Part shown: positions 1 to 9,961 of the stretch, in pieces | Layout of the letters: each line of letters begins with the position of its first letter | Position numbering within the stretch: the stretch's first letter is position 1 | NCBI RefSeq assembly: GCF_014489115.1 | Contig: NZ_JACTAH010000001.1 | Location: 2,057,544-2,121,543 of the forward strand | Origin: Thauera sedimentorum | GTDB lineage: Bacteria > Pseudomonadota > Gammaproteobacteria > Burkholderiales > Rhodocyclaceae | Direction of reading: 5' to 3' | DNA length: 64,000 bases | Position numbers and translations under genes: made by a program | Notes under the pieces: generated by a model | Database searches by the model: none | What the model saw: the letters and a program-made list of their open reading frames with translations, nothing else | Told to the model about the DNA's origin: nothing

Positions 1-121
1 GGTCGAGACGTGCGCGGGAGTCGGCCAGCTCGGCAAGCGCGCGATCACGCTCGTCGCATAGCGACGCAAGCAGCGCGCGCAAGGCTACCGGATCCGTGGG
101 CAGGTCCGGCAGCTCGCTCAT
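1..121 (-). CDS. N-terminal fragment of an unidentified protein, possibly IS66-type transposase (TnpC)
   Basis: The gene runs off the left edge, so only about 40 N-terminal residues are visible. They begin MSELPDLPTDPVALRALLAS and continue as a charged, Ala/Leu/Arg-rich helix that looks like the start of a coiled coil. The pattern 'LP-DP-ALRALL' followed by a coiled coil resembles the leader of IS66-family TnpC transposases, but it is too short to decide; an ordinary coiled-coil protein is equally possible. The ATG lies three bases after the dapB stop codon, so it would be co-transcribed and probably translationally coupled to dapB. No good ribosome binding site is visible. Confidence 0.45.
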   Translation of the reverse strand, partial: MSELPDLPTDPVALRALLASLCDERDRALAELADSRARLD

Positions 122-124
122 GGT

Positions 125-967
<843 letters not shown>

Positions 968-1384
968 TCAGTCCTCGACCGGCGCCTCGATCTCGATCAC
1001 CCGGCTGCGTTCGCCACGCTGGGCCTGCACCTCCGCCTGCGGATCGCCGGCCTGGACGTCGCCCGCCACGCGATCGAGCGCGTCGCCCTCGAAGAACACC
1101 GAGATGACCCGCTGCTCGGGCTCGCCATGCCCCTTGGTGAACAGATAGACGTAGTCCCAGCGGTCGTTGCGGAACATGTCGACCACCAGCGGCGTACCGA
1201 GCACGAAACGCACCTGTTCGCGAGTCATGCCGCGACGCAACTGCGCGACCATTTCCTGGTCCACGTAGTTGCCCTGGCGGACATCGATGCGATACGGGTT
1301 GATGCGGTCCGTGATGGTTCCGAATGAACAACCGGCCAGCAGGCCGAGCGCGGCAATCAGTGCCGTAATGTGCGGAAGGCGCAT
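968..1384 (-). CDS. bamE: Outer membrane assembly lipoprotein BamE (SmpA/OmlA)
   Basis: BamE is a small outer-membrane lipoprotein of the BAM complex, which folds beta-barrel proteins into the outer membrane. The N-terminus is a lipoprotein signal with lipobox LLAGC. The core 'IDVRQGN', '[17 protein letters not shown]' and 'RWDYVYLF' is the typical SmpA/OmlA fold. The start MRLPHITAL gives a normal signal peptide; a start seven codons upstream is possible. The product is about 138 residues with a charged tail. It is divergent from fur, an arrangement common in Beta- and Gammaproteobacteria. bamD, another subunit, lies far away near 61.4 kb. Confidence 0.95.
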   Translation of the reverse strand: MRLPHITALIAALGLLAGCSFGTITDRINPYRIDVRQGNYVDQEMVAQLRRGMTREQVRFVLGTPLVVDMFRNDRWDYVYLFTKGHGEPEQRVISVFFEGDALDRVAGDVQAGDPQAEVQAQRGERSRVIEIEAPVED

Positions 1385-1519
1385 GAGTGGTGTCTTGGTT
1401 GGCACGCCGATCGGCGCATCGTTCTCAGGTCAGGGCAAAAAATATATCATAGGCGGGCTCGGCCACAGCGGTTCGCAAGCGCGGCTGCGCCGTTTCCTGC
1501 CACTCCCCGACAGGCAATC

Positions 1520-1960
1520 ATGTCCGAAAACTCACAAAGCCTCAAAAGCATCGGTCTCAAGGCCACCTATCCGCGCCTGAAGATACTTGACCTGTTTCAG
1601 ACCTCCGAGCAGCGCCATCTCACGGCCGAAGACGTCTATCGCCTGCTGATGAGCGAAGGCATGGACATCGGCCTGGCCACCGTCTATCGCGTACTGACGC
1701 AGTTCGAGCAGGCCGGCCTGCTCGAGCGGCACTACTTCGAGTCGGGCAAGGCGGTCTTCGAGCTGCACGAAGGCGGGCACCACGACCATCTGGTCTGCCT
1801 GCAGTGCGGCAAGGTCGAGGAATTCTTCGATCCGGAGATCGAGCGCCGGCAGAACGCGGTAGCCGAGGAGCGCGGCTTCAAGATGAAGGACCACGCCCTC
1901 TACCTGTACGCCGAATGCATCAAGGAGAACTGCCCCAACCGCGGGGGCAACGGCGAGTAA
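1520..1960 (+). CDS. fur: Ferric uptake regulator Fur
   Basis: Fur is an iron-responsive repressor: with Fe(II) bound it dimerises on Fur boxes and shuts off iron uptake genes. The 146-residue protein has an N-terminal winged helix (about 1-84, with [20 protein letters not shown] as recognition region). A C-terminal metal-binding dimerisation domain carries HHDH (87-90), Cys93 and Cys96, and a second cysteine pair at about 133 and 138. Both CxxC-type zinc sites are present. The start [10 protein letters not shown] matches family N-termini; an in-frame extension of 50 codons is not Fur-like. It is divergent from bamE across 135 bases that contain the AT-rich stretch aaaaaatatatcat, a likely promoter. 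Confidence 0.97.
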   Translation: MSENSQSLKSIGLKATYPRLKILDLFQTSEQRHLTAEDVYRLLMSEGMDIGLATVYRVLTQFEQAGLLERHYFESGKAVFELHEGGHHDHLVCLQCGKVEEFFDPEIERRQNAVAEERGFKMKDHALYLYAECIKENCPNRGGNGE

Positions 1961-1970
1961 ACACGACCTT

Positions 1971-1987
1971 GGCCCGCAGCCCGGGCC
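1971..1987. terminator. Weak hairpin between convergent fur and recN
   Basis: The 51-base gap between the fur and recN stop codons holds the inverted repeat GGCCCG/CGGGCC with a five-base loop. No T-run follows on either strand, so this is at best a weak or Rho-assisted terminator. Confidence 0.3.
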
Positions 1988-2011
1988 GGTCGAAAACGGC
2001 TTGCCGCGTGC

Positions 2012-3670
2012 TCAGTCCGCGCCGAGCATCTCCGCGGCATGCCGGCGGGTGGTCTCGGTGATGTTCACCCCGCCCAGCATGCGGGCAATCTCTTCCACCC
2101 GCGCGCCCTGATCGAGCACCGAAACGCGGCTGAGCACCTCGCCGCCCTGCTCGGCCTTGGCGATGTTCCACTGCCAGTCCGCGCACGCGGCCACCTGTGG
2201 CAGGTGGGTCACGCACAGCACCTGGCGCTCGCGCCCCAGGCGATGCAGGAGCTTGCCGACGATCTCGGCCACCCCACCACCGATGCCGACATCGACCTCG
2301 TCGAAGATCAGCGTCGGCGTGGCAGAGTCGCGGCTGGTCATCACCTGGATCGCCAGGCCGATGCGCGACAACTCGCCACCGGAGGCCACCTTGGCCAGCG
2401 GGCGCAGCGGCTGGCTCGGGTTGGCCGCCACCAGGAACTCCACCGTCTCGTCGCCATGCGCCGAACCGTCCGGCAGAGGGATGAGCGACGCCTCGAAGCG
2501 CCCGCCGGCCATCGCCAGCGTCTGCATGGCCTCGCTCACCTCGGCAGAGAGCGCAGCTGCGGCCGGACGGCGTAACGCGCCGAGTTGCCGTGCGGCGGTT
2601 TCGTAGGCCTTGCGCGCGGCGGCTTCCTGCTCCGCCAGTCGGGCCGGGTCGGCGCTGGCGCTCAACTCTTCCAGCCGCCTGCGCCAGTCCGCCAGCAGGG
2701 CGGGCAACGCTTCGGGCGCTGCGCGATGCTTGCGCGCAAGATCGGTCACCGCAGCAATGCGGCCCTCCACCTCGGCCAGGCGCTCGGGGTCGAGGTCCAG
2801 CCGATCGCGATAGCGGCGCAGCGCATGCAAGGCCTCGTCCGCCTGGATGGCGGCGTCGGCCAGCAGGCTGCGCACCTCTTCGAGCGATGCGTCGATGCCG
2901 GCCATCTCGCCGACCTTGTTGCCCAGGCTGGCGAGCATGGGGGCTGCGGCCAGTTCGCCGTCGCCCAGGGCGACGAGCACCTCGTCGGCGCCGGACATCA
3001 GCCCCGCGGCATGTGCGAGGCGCGCGTGTTCCTGGTTCAGCTCCTGCCACTCGTCGGCGTCGAAAGCCAGCTCCTCGAGCTCGCGCACCTGCCAGGCGAG
3101 CAGCTCGCGCTCGCGCTCGGAGGCGGCGCTGTCGTGCTCGGCACGCTCGCGCCGCTCGACCGCCTGCCGCCAGTCGCGGTAGCGCGCCGCCACCTCGGCC
3201 ACCGCCTCGGCGGCCCCCGCGTGGGCGTCGAGCAGCGCCCGCTGCGCGTCGGCACGCAAGAGGGCGTGATGGGCATGCTGGCCGTGGATGTCGCACAGCC
3301 ACTCGCCGGCCTCGCGCAGCTGCGCCAGGGTGACCGGGGTGCCGTTCAACCAGGCCCGCGAACGCCCGCCCGCCTCCACCACGCGGCGCAGGATGAGCGC
3401 CCCGTCCTCGACCTCCAGGGCCTGCTCGGCAAGCCAGGCGGCGAGCGGCCCGTCGGGCGGCAGATCGAACTCGGCGCACACTTCCGCGCGCTCGCGCCCG
3501 GTGCGTACCGCGGCGGCATCGGCACGGTCGCCCAGCGCCAGGCCGAGCGCGTCGAGCAGAATGGACTTGCCCGCACCGGTCTCGCCGGTGAGGGCGCCGA
3601 AGCCGGCCTCGAAATCGAGCTCCAGGCGGTCGACGATGACGAAATCGCGTATGGTCAGGCGGCGCAGCAT
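2012..3670 (-). CDS. recN: DNA repair protein RecN
   Basis: RecN is an SMC-like ATPase that acts early in double-strand break repair. The 552-residue length matches E. coli RecN (553). The N-terminus MLRRLTIRDFVIVDRLELDF leads to the Walker A motif GETGAGKS at about residues 30-37. The middle (about 160-360) is a coiled coil rich in Glu, Ala and Arg. The C-terminus has the ABC signature LASGGELSRI-type motif (seen as KVASGGELSRIGLAIQ) and Walker B TLIFDEVDVGIGG. The start was placed at MLRRL because the longer ORF runs backwards into nadK. It lies 14 bases after the nadK stop, so a nadK-recN operon is likely. Confidence 0.97.
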   Translation of the reverse strand: MLRRLTIRDFVIVDRLELDFEAGFGALTGETGAGKSILLDALGLALGDRADAAAVRTGRERAEVCAEFDLPPDGPLAAWLAEQALEVEDGALILRRVVEAGGRSRAWLNGTPVTLAQLREAGEWLCDIHGQHAHHALLRADAQRALLDAHAGAAEAVAEVAARYRDWRQAVERRERAEHDSAASERERELLAWQVRELEELAFDADEWQELNQEHARLAHAAGLMSGADEVLVALGDGELAAAPMLASLGNKVGEMAGIDASLEEVRSLLADAAIQADEALHALRRYRDRLDLDPERLAEVEGRIAAVTDLARKHRAAPEALPALLADWRRRLEELSASADPARLAEQEAAARKAYETAARQLGALRRPAAAALSAEVSEAMQTLAMAGGRFEASLIPLPDGSAHGDETVEFLVAANPSQPLRPLAKVASGGELSRIGLAIQVMTSRDSATPTLIFDEVDVGIGGGVAEIVGKLLHRLGRERQVLCVTHLPQVAACADWQWNIAKAEQGGEVLSRVSVLDQGARVEEIARMLGGVNITETTRRHAAEMLGAD

Positions 3671-3684
3671 GGTGGACGCTGATG

Positions 3685-4572
3685 TCAGGTGTGGCGCGGA
3701 ACCGCACTCCAGTGCAGTTTCTCGCGCAGCATGGCGAAGTAGCTGTAGCCCTCGGGGTGCAGCAGGCGGACCTGCAGCGCGGAACGCGTGATGCGCATGC
3801 AGTCGCCGGCACGCGCATCGAAGCGCGCCTGGCCGTCGAAATGCACGCGCGCGTCGTGCGGCGGCAGGAGATTGATCTCGATACGGCAGGTGTCCGGCAG
3901 GGTCACCGGGCGGGCGGTGAGCGCATGCGGGCATAGCGGCACGATGGCGATGCCGCCGACGCTGGGATGCAGGATGGGGCCGTTGGACGACAGCGCGTAG
4001 GCGGTGGACCCGGTAGGGGTGCTGACGATCATGCCGTCCGAACGCTGGGTGTAGACGAACTCGCCGTCTATCGCCACGTCGAACTCGATCATGCGCCCGA
4101 GGTCGCCCTTGTTGATCACCACGTCGTTGAGCGCCAGGGTCTGGAACACGCGCTGGCCGCCACGCAGGATCTCGGCGTCGAGCATGAAGCGGGACTCGGC
4201 AGTGTAGCGCCCGTCGAGGATCTCGCCGATGCGCTCGGTCGCGTCCTCGCGCGCCACGTCGGTGAGAAAGCCCAGCCGCCCCTGGTTGACGCCGACCAGC
4301 GGCACCTCGTGCTCGGCCAGCCGGCGCGCGGTGTTGAGCATGGTGCCATCGCCGCCGAGCACCACCGCAAGATCGGCGCGCGCGCCGATCTCGTCGTAGG
4401 TGGCCGGCGGAAACTCGCCGCCCCCCATGCCGATCGAACTCGCGGTGCCCTGCTCGATCAACACCACAAGCCCGCGTTCGCGCAGGAACTCGGCCAGGCG
4501 CGACACGGATTCGGCCACGTCTGGGCTCTGGTACTTGCCGATCAGGGCAACGGTGCGAAAGCGCTGGCTCAT
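3685..4572 (-). CDS. nadK: NAD kinase
   Basis: This enzyme phosphorylates NAD to NADP using ATP and is the only source of NADP in most bacteria. The 295-residue protein shows the GGDGT motif at residues 73-77, the conserved ALNDVVI stretch, and [15 protein letters not shown] in the C-terminal beta-sandwich domain. It is followed closely by recN on the same strand and is divergent from hrcA, the same nadK/hrcA arrangement as in other Betaproteobacteria. Confidence 0.97.
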   Translation of the reverse strand: MSQRFRTVALIGKYQSPDVAESVSRLAEFLRERGLVVLIEQGTASSIGMGGGEFPPATYDEIGARADLAVVLGGDGTMLNTARRLAEHEVPLVGVNQGRLGFLTDVAREDATERIGEILDGRYTAESRFMLDAEILRGGQRVFQTLALNDVVINKGDLGRMIEFDVAIDGEFVYTQRSDGMIVSTPTGSTAYALSSNGPILHPSVGGIAIVPLCPHALTARPVTLPDTCRIEINLLPPHDARVHFDGQARFDARAGDCMRITRSALQVRLLHPEGYSYFAMLREKLHWSAVPRHT

Positions 4573-4653
4573 GGAACGCGATTAAACCACATCCGCCCGG
4601 CGCCCGGCAGCGCGCTGCACCGGGGCCCGATCCGCGCTATATTTGCCTCCGCC

Positions 4654-5682
4654 ATGAACACGCTAGACGCCCGCTCGCAGATCCTCCTCAAGACGCTGAT
4701 CGAACGCTACATCGCCGAAGGCCAGCCGGTCGGCTCGCGGGCGCTGTCGCGTTATTCAGGCCTCGAACTGTCGCCGGCCACGGTGCGCAACGTCATGAGC
4801 GACCTGGAGGAGATGGGCTTCATCGCCAGCCCGCATACCTCGGCCGGCCGCATCCCCACCGCGCGCGGCTACCGCTTCTTCGTCGACTCGCTGCTCACCG
4901 TGCAGCCGCTGGACAAGTCGCGCATCAGCGCCTTGCGCGGCCAGTTGCAGCCCGACCAGCCACAGCGCCTGATCAGCTCGGCCTCACACCTGCTGTCCGA
5001 ACTCACCCAGTTCGCCGGCGTGGTGGTCGCCCCGCGCCGCGAGGCGGTGCGCATCCGCCAGATCGAGTTCATCAGCCTGTCCGAAACCCGCATCCTGCTG
5101 ATCATCGTCACCACCGCGGGCGACGTGCAGAACCGCATCCTGCTCACCCGCCGGCCCTACAGCAGCAACGAGCTGACCGGCGCTGCGAGCTATCTCAACG
5201 AGCACTTCGCCGGCCTCGCCTTCGAAGAAATCCGCAGCCGCGTGCAGGAAGAGCTCAAGCAACTGAGCAGCGACATGAGCGAGCTGATGGCCGCGGCGGT
5301 GGAAGCCGGCACCGAGGCCACCGCGGAGACCGCGGCCAGCTACGTGATCTCGGGCGAAACCAACCTGCTGGACGTGGAAGACCTGTCGTCCAACATGGTC
5401 CGCCTGCGCGAACTGTTCAAGATGTTCGAGAAGCGCACCGGCCTGCTGCAACTGCTCGACCTGTCCAACCGCGCCGAGGGCGTGCAGATCTTCATCGGCG
5501 GCGAATCCGGCCTGGCGCCGCTCGACGGCTGCAGCGTGATCACCGCCCCCTACGAGGTCGACGGTCAGGTGGTCGGCTCGGTCGGCGTCATCGGCCCCAC
5601 GCGGATGGCCTACGACCGGGTGATCCCCATTGTCGACATCACCGCCCGCCTGCTCTCCAACGCACTGTCGACCCGCGACTGA
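4654..5682 (+). CDS. hrcA: Heat-inducible transcription repressor HrcA
   Basis: HrcA represses chaperone genes by binding CIRCE inverted repeats, with folding helped by GroEL. The 342-residue product has an N-terminal winged helix with [20 protein letters not shown], then [17 protein letters not shown], and a C-terminal GAF-like core ending in [12 protein letters not shown]. No CIRCE element is visible upstream of itself, grpE or dnaK, so its targets must lie elsewhere (groESL in related species). The only upstream promoter-like element is TATATT about ten bases before the ATG, so the mRNA leader may be very short. hemH starts 20 bases downstream. Confidence 0.96.
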   Translation: MNTLDARSQILLKTLIERYIAEGQPVGSRALSRYSGLELSPATVRNVMSDLEEMGFIASPHTSAGRIPTARGYRFFVDSLLTVQPLDKSRISALRGQLQPDQPQRLISSASHLLSELTQFAGVVVAPRREAVRIRQIEFISLSETRILLIIVTTAGDVQNRILLTRRPYSSNELTGAASYLNEHFAGLAFEEIRSRVQEELKQLSSDMSELMAAAVEAGTEATAETAASYVISGETNLLDVEDLSSNMVRLRELFKMFEKRTGLLQLLDLSNRAEGVQIFIGGESGLAPLDGCSVITAPYEVDGQVVGSVGVIGPTRMAYDRVIPIVDITARLLSNALSTRD

Positions 5683-5702
5683 CCCATTCCACAAGGACTC
5701 CC

Positions 5703-6800
5703 ATGGCCCGCTACCGGCCCGAACCGCCCTACACCCACGGCACGCCCGCACGCACCGCGGTACTGCTGGTCAATCTCGGCACCCCCACCGCGCCCACTGC
5801 GGCGGCGCTGCGCCCCTATCTGAAGCAGTTCCTCTCCGATCCGCGGGTGGTGGAGATCCCGCGCGCGCTGTGGTGGCCCATCCTCAACGGCATCATCCTC
5901 AACACCCGGCCGAAGAAGTCCGCCGAGAAATACGCCAGCGTGTGGCTGCCGGAGGGTTCGCCGCTGAAGGTGCACACCGAGAAGCAGGCCAAGCTGCTGG
6001 CCGGCTACCTCGGCCAGTCCGGCGCACACGGCGTCCGGGTGGACTGGGCGATGCGCTACGGCAGCCCGTCGATTCCCGAGGCCCTGGAGCGCCTGCGCGC
6101 CGCCAACTGCACCCGCATCCTGGTGGTGCCGATGTACCCGCAGTACGCGGCCAGCACCACCGCCAGCGTGATGGACGAGGTCGCGCGCTGCCTGCTCGGC
6201 TGGCGCAACCTGCCCGAGATCCGCTACGTGCGCAGCTTCCATGACGACCCGGGCTACATTGGGGCGCTGGCCCAGAGCGTGCGCGACCACTGGGTCCGGT
6301 CCGGCGAGGGCGACAAGCTGGTGATGAGCTTCCACGGCGTGCCGCGCCGCTCGCTCGACCTGGGCGACCCCTACCATTGCGAGTGCCACAAGACCGCCCG
6401 CCTGGTCGGCGAGGCGCTCGGGCTGCCGGCCGAGCGCGTACTGGTCACCTTCCAGTCGCGCTTCGGCAAGGCCGAATGGCTCAAGCCCTACACCCAGCCC
6501 ACGCTCGAGGCCATGGCGGCCGGGGGCACGCAGCGGGTGGACGTCATGTGCCCCGGTTTCGTCGCCGACTGCCTGGAAACCCTGGAAGAGATCGCCATGG
6601 AATGCCGCACCGCCTTCATCGGCGCCGGCGGCCAGCAGTTCGAGTACATCCCCTGCCTCAACGAGAACGACGCCTGGATCGATGCGCTGTGCCGCATCAC
6701 CCGCGCGCACCTGGGCAACTGGCTGGAACTGCCGGAGCCCGATCCACAGGCGCTGGAGCGCAGCCGGCAGCGCGCCAGGGAACTCGGGGCGCAGCGTTGA
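5703..6800 (+). CDS. hemH: Ferrochelatase
   Basis: Ferrochelatase inserts Fe(II) into protoporphyrin IX, the last step of haem synthesis. The 365-residue sequence opens with the family pattern [19 protein letters not shown] and shows [18 protein letters not shown]. The active-site region is [23 protein letters not shown], with the invariant histidine; further on are [16 protein letters not shown] and [14 protein letters not shown]. It follows hrcA by 20 bases, and its TGA overlaps the ATG of the next gene by one base, so the three genes are probably co-transcribed. Confidence 0.97.
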   Translation: MARYRPEPPYTHGTPARTAVLLVNLGTPTAPTAAALRPYLKQFLSDPRVVEIPRALWWPILNGIILNTRPKKSAEKYASVWLPEGSPLKVHTEKQAKLLAGYLGQSGAHGVRVDWAMRYGSPSIPEALERLRAANCTRILVVPMYPQYAASTTASVMDEVARCLLGWRNLPEIRYVRSFHDDPGYIGALAQSVRDHWVRSGEGDKLVMSFHGVPRRSLDLGDPYHCECHKTARLVGEALGLPAERVLVTFQSRFGKAEWLKPYTQPTLEAMAAGGTQRVDVMCPGFVADCLETLEEIAMECRTAFIGAGGQQFEYIPCLNENDAWIDALCRITRAHLGNWLELPEPDPQALERSRQRARELGAQR

Positions 6801-7192
6801 TGGGCCCGCGGCTGCGCCTGCTGCTGCAGATCGCCCTCAACGCGGTGGCGCTGATGCTGCTGCCGGAACTGATCGACGGCCTGCGGGTGGAGAGCTGGAC
6901 CGCGGCGCTGCTCACCGCGCTGCTGCTCGGGCTGATCAACGCGCTGGTGCGCCCCATCCTGATCCTCATCACCCTGCCGATCACCGTGCTCACCCTGGGC
7001 CTGTTCACCCTGGTGATCAACGCCTTCCTGTTCTGGGGCGTGGCTGCGCTGGTGAGCGGCGTGCACGTGGCCGACTTCTGGACCGCCTTCTGGAGCGCCC
7101 TGCTCTACAGCCTGCTGACCTGGCTGGTCGGCCTCGCGCTGGGAGATCCGCGCGACCGCCGGGTGCGCATCGTCGTCGGCCGGCGCGACTGA
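6800..7192 (+). CDS. Phage holin family 4 / YvlD-type membrane protein
   Basis: This is a 130-residue integral membrane protein of unknown function with three to four hydrophobic helices (about residues 5-25, 32-50, 54-82 and 95-115). The core INALVRPILILITLPITVLTLGLFTLVIN is diagnostic of the Phage_holin_4_2/YvlD family, which despite its name occurs widely in bacterial chromosomes. A 25-residue charged C-terminal tail ends in VGRRD. Its ATG shares one base with the hemH stop (TGATG), indicating translational coupling. Confidence 0.88.
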   Translation: MGPRLRLLLQIALNAVALMLLPELIDGLRVESWTAALLTALLLGLINALVRPILILITLPITVLTLGLFTLVINAFLFWGVAALVSGVHVADFWTAFWSALLYSLLTWLVGLALGDPRDRRVRIVVGRRD

Positions 7193-7201
7193 AGCGATGA
7201 C

Positions 7202-7226
7202 GCAGGACGGCACCGAGCCGTCCTGC
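7202..7226 (+). terminator. Perfect 10-bp hairpin after the hrcA-hemH unit
   Basis: GCAGGACGGC and its exact complement flank a five-base loop starting nine bases after the membrane protein stop codon. No T-run follows, so it may act as a 3'-end stabilising hairpin or a Rho-assisted terminator rather than a strong intrinsic one. Confidence 0.5.
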
Positions 7227-7296
7227 AATCGGGCACTCAAGATTTCCGCCCACCGGCCGTTAATACCTCCGGGCAGGTTCAACCTCGGAGACGGCC

Positions 7297-8382
7297 ATGA
7301 AGATCGCGGCGGCCAGCGTACAGATGCAGGCGGAACACCTTTCGACGACTCGCTTCGAGTCTTCGGAACGCCTCACCGCATGGGTCGGCGAACGGCGCCC
7401 CGGCGCGCGTCCCGAACCCGCCGCCAACGCAGCCCGCGTCGTCGCGCAGGCGGTGGCGCCACAGGTCAGGCTCTCGGCCGAAGCCCTCGCCGCTCAGGCG
7501 GCAGACGCCGCCGAGGCGGCCGACGAGGCCGGCCAGGGCGACCCGCGCCTGCAATTGCTGGCGCGCATGATCGAGTTCTTCACCGGCCGTCCGATGCGCC
7601 TGTTCGACATGGCCGAATTCGCCCGCGGCCGCGCCCGCGCCGAGGCGGACGCCGCAGCATCGACCAGCCAGGTCCAGGGCGCGCAGGCCAGCGGCAACGG
7701 TCCGGCGCGTGCCGGCTTTGGCATCGAGTACGACTACAGCGAGACCTACGCCGAACACGAGCAGCTGAGCTTCCAGGCCAGCGGCACGGTGCGGACCGCC
7801 GACGGCCGCGAGATCGCCTTCGAGCTGTCCCTCGAGATGGAACGCAGCTACGTGGAAACCCACAGCGTCAGCGTGCGCGCGGGTGATGCCCGTCTCAAGG
7901 ACCCGCTGGTGTTCGATTTCGGCGGTCCGGCCGGCGCGCTCTCGGACCTGCGCTTCAGCTTCGACCTGGACGCCGACGGCCAGGCCGACGAAGTGCCCCT
8001 GCTGGCCGGCGGCCGCGGCTTCCTTGCCTTCGATCGCAACGACAACGGACGGATCGACGACGGCAGCGAACTCTTCGGCCCGCTGTCGGGCGACGGCTTC
8101 GCCGAGCTCGCGGCGCTGGACGACGACGGCAATGGCTGGATCGACGAGAGCGACGCGGCCTTCGGTCAACTGCGCGTCTGGCAGCCTGCCGCCGAGGGCG
8201 ACGGCAACGTGCAGACCCTGGCCGCAGCCGGCGTGGGCGCGCTCTACCTGGGACGTGTGGCCACGCCGTTCGACCTGCGCGGCGCCGCCAACGACACGCT
8301 GGGCATGATGCGCAGCTCCGGCGTCTATCTGCGCGAAGACGGCAGCGCCGGTACGCTCAGCCAGATCGACCTGAGCGTCTGA
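7297..8382 (+). CDS. EF-hand-like / RTX-adhesin-like calcium-binding protein
   Basis: The gene encodes a 361-residue acidic protein with no signal peptide or membrane segment. The first 130 residues are Ala-rich and include RLQLLARMIEFFTGRPMRLF. A beta-rich part follows (about 145-205). Residues 225-300 hold three Asp-rich loops, DLDADGQADE, DRNDNGRIDDGSELFG and DDDGNGWIDESDA, which look like EF-hand or dockerin-type Ca2+ loops. This block resembles a module often found in large type I-secreted RTX adhesins, here as a stand-alone protein. It has a GGAG ribosome site and stands alone, convergent with the kinase gene. The function is not known; calcium binding is inferred. Confidence 0.8.
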   Translation: MKIAAASVQMQAEHLSTTRFESSERLTAWVGERRPGARPEPAANAARVVAQAVAPQVRLSAEALAAQAADAAEAADEAGQGDPRLQLLARMIEFFTGRPMRLFDMAEFARGRARAEADAAASTSQVQGAQASGNGPARAGFGIEYDYSETYAEHEQLSFQASGTVRTADGREIAFELSLEMERSYVETHSVSVRAGDARLKDPLVFDFGGPAGALSDLRFSFDLDADGQADEVPLLAGGRGFLAFDRNDNGRIDDGSELFGPLSGDGFAELAALDDDGNGWIDESDAAFGQLRVWQPAAEGDGNVQTLAAAGVGALYLGRVATPFDLRGAANDTLGMMRSSGVYLREDGSAGTLSQIDLSV

Positions 8383-8434
8383 ACGCCGCGCAAGGCCTCC
8401 ATCGGCCCGCGCAGCAGATCCATTCTGCACGTTC

Positions 8435-9799
8435 TCAGTCTTCGACCAGTTGCAGGTCCAGGCCGCCGGTGGCGGTGTAGTTGCCGCGCGTCGCCTTTTC
8501 TGCCGTCTCTCCCACCCGCTTGGACAGGCCGGTCAGGCGGTCGATGACCACCGTGGACAACTGCGCGCGGAACTTCTCGCGCACCTCGTCGGTTGCCAGG
8601 GCAAGGGCCGCGGGGTTGATCTCCAGGTAGGTGCACGGCCTGGTGCTCACCACGCTCAGGCGCTGGCGGTGGTCGCGCTGGTCCAGCCACGCGGTTTCAC
8701 CGAACACTTCGCCGGGCTCCAGGGTCATGAGCTTGCGGTCACTCACCGATAGCTCGATCTCGCCCTCGAGCAGCAGCCCGAAGCGCTGGTCCGCGTCTCC
8801 TTCGCGCATCAGGGTGGTGAACTCGTCCACCTTGCGCCAGGCACTGATGCGCAGCACCTCCCACACCTCGATATCGTCGAACTCGGTGAAGAATCCCAGC
8901 TTGCGCAGCACCGAAAAACGGCTGGTGTCCGGCGGCACGTAGCTGTCGTCGATGATCTTGTAGCGCACCGCGGAGAGATCCTTGGCGAACTCGGCACCGT
9001 TCTTGTAGCGCGAGTACAGGTCCTTCTCCAGGGCCTTGCGGATCACCGCGTCCATCTGCTCGGGGACGTCCGGGTTGAGTTGCGAGACCGAGGGCGGGTC
9101 GGCATTGATGATCTTGTAGATCAGTTGCGCCGGATTGCCCGCGCGGAAGGGCAGCCGCCCGGTCAGCATGTGGAACAGCACCACGCCGAGCGAGTACAGG
9201 TCGGTCTTCTGGTTGAGCGGGTAGTTCTTGATCTGCTCGGGACTCATGTAGGCCGGCGAACCGACGCCCATGATGAAGGTGGAGTCCGACTCGATCTTCT
9301 TGTCGACATTCAGCGCCAGGCCGAAGTCGGTGATCTTCACGTTGTCCTTGTCGTCGACCAGGATGTTGGCCGGCTTGATGTCGCGATGCACGATGCCGTG
9401 GCGGTAGGCGTAGTCGAGCGCCATGCAGCACTTGAAGACGATGCCGATCACCCTGTGCACCGGCAGCAGGCGCTCGAAGGAGCAGTAGCGCTCCAGCGAC
9501 TCGCCCGGAAAGTACTCCATGACCACGTAGGCCTGGTCCGGCTGGATCACGGCGTCGAAGATGCGGATGATGTTCGGGTGATCGAGACGGGTCGCCACCG
9601 CCTTCTCGGCCTTCAGCAGCTTGATCAGGCGGCGGTTCCACTTGGCCTCGTCCTTCGCGCGGTCGGCAAAGCGCACGTGCTTGACCGCCACCGGCTCGGG
9701 ATAGTGCGGGTTCTCCGCCAGATAGACGACGGCGGTCGCGCCGCGGCCGATCTCGCGGACGATGCGGTACTTGCCTATCTGCTGCGGAATGTCGCCCAT
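8435..9799 (-). CDS. Serine/threonine protein kinase with C-terminal cyclic-nucleotide-binding-like domain
   Basis: This 454-residue cytoplasmic protein has no membrane segment. Residues 10-270 are a complete Hanks-type kinase: glycine-rich loop EIGRGATAVVYLA (17-28), catalytic Lys40, HRDIKPAN (138-145), DFG (158-160) and SPAYMSPEQ in the activation segment. Residues about 295-410 form a CAP/cNMP-binding-like beta-barrel with the phosphate-binding-cassette-like GEVFGETAWL. A charged tail of about 45 residues follows. By analogy, nucleotide binding could control kinase activity; this and the substrate are inference. The start MGDIPQQIGKYRI was chosen over an upstream one that adds 22 unrelated residues. 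It is divergent from grpE. Confidence 0.93.
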   Translation of the reverse strand: MGDIPQQIGKYRIVREIGRGATAVVYLAENPHYPEPVAVKHVRFADRAKDEAKWNRRLIKLLKAEKAVATRLDHPNIIRIFDAVIQPDQAYVVMEYFPGESLERYCSFERLLPVHRVIGIVFKCCMALDYAYRHGIVHRDIKPANILVDDKDNVKITDFGLALNVDKKIESDSTFIMGVGSPAYMSPEQIKNYPLNQKTDLYSLGVVLFHMLTGRLPFRAGNPAQLIYKIINADPPSVSQLNPDVPEQMDAVIRKALEKDLYSRYKNGAEFAKDLSAVRYKIIDDSYVPPDTSRFSVLRKLGFFTEFDDIEVWEVLRISAWRKVDEFTTLMREGDADQRFGLLLEGEIELSVSDRKLMTLEPGEVFGETAWLDQRDHRQRLSVVSTRPCTYLEINPAALALATDEVREKFRAQLSTVVIDRLTGLSKRVGETAEKATRGNYTATGGLDLQLVED

Positions 9800-9899
9800 G
9801 TCTGCGCGCGAACCCGTCCAAGGTCGAAGAAGTGATTCTGGCACGGAGCCCCTTGCCAGCGCCAAGGGTTAAGCATAACGAAAAATTATCCTCCACCCT

Positions 9900-9925
9900 C
9901 TTGAAATGCCGCGACGCGCCCCAAG
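9900..9925 (+). promoter_or_regulatory. Sigma-32 (RpoH) promoter of grpE
   Basis: CTTGAAA at 9900-9906, a 12-base spacer and CCCCAAG at 9919-9925 fit the heat-shock consensus CTTGAAA / CCCCATnT. The predicted transcript start is about 30 bases before the grpE ATG. Confidence 0.85.
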
Positions 9926-9961
9926 CTAGCCGCCTATTGCCAGCAACCGGAGTCCGCAACA

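Noticed and set aside
1385..1519. Fur box in the bamE-fur gap
   Set aside because: The AT-rich stretch is not a convincing 19-bp palindrome, so autoregulation by Fur cannot be claimed.
3967..4653. A 229-codon extension of the hrcA frame
   Set aside because: The extra sequence lies opposite nadK and does not resemble HrcA; the ATG at 4654 gives the standard start.
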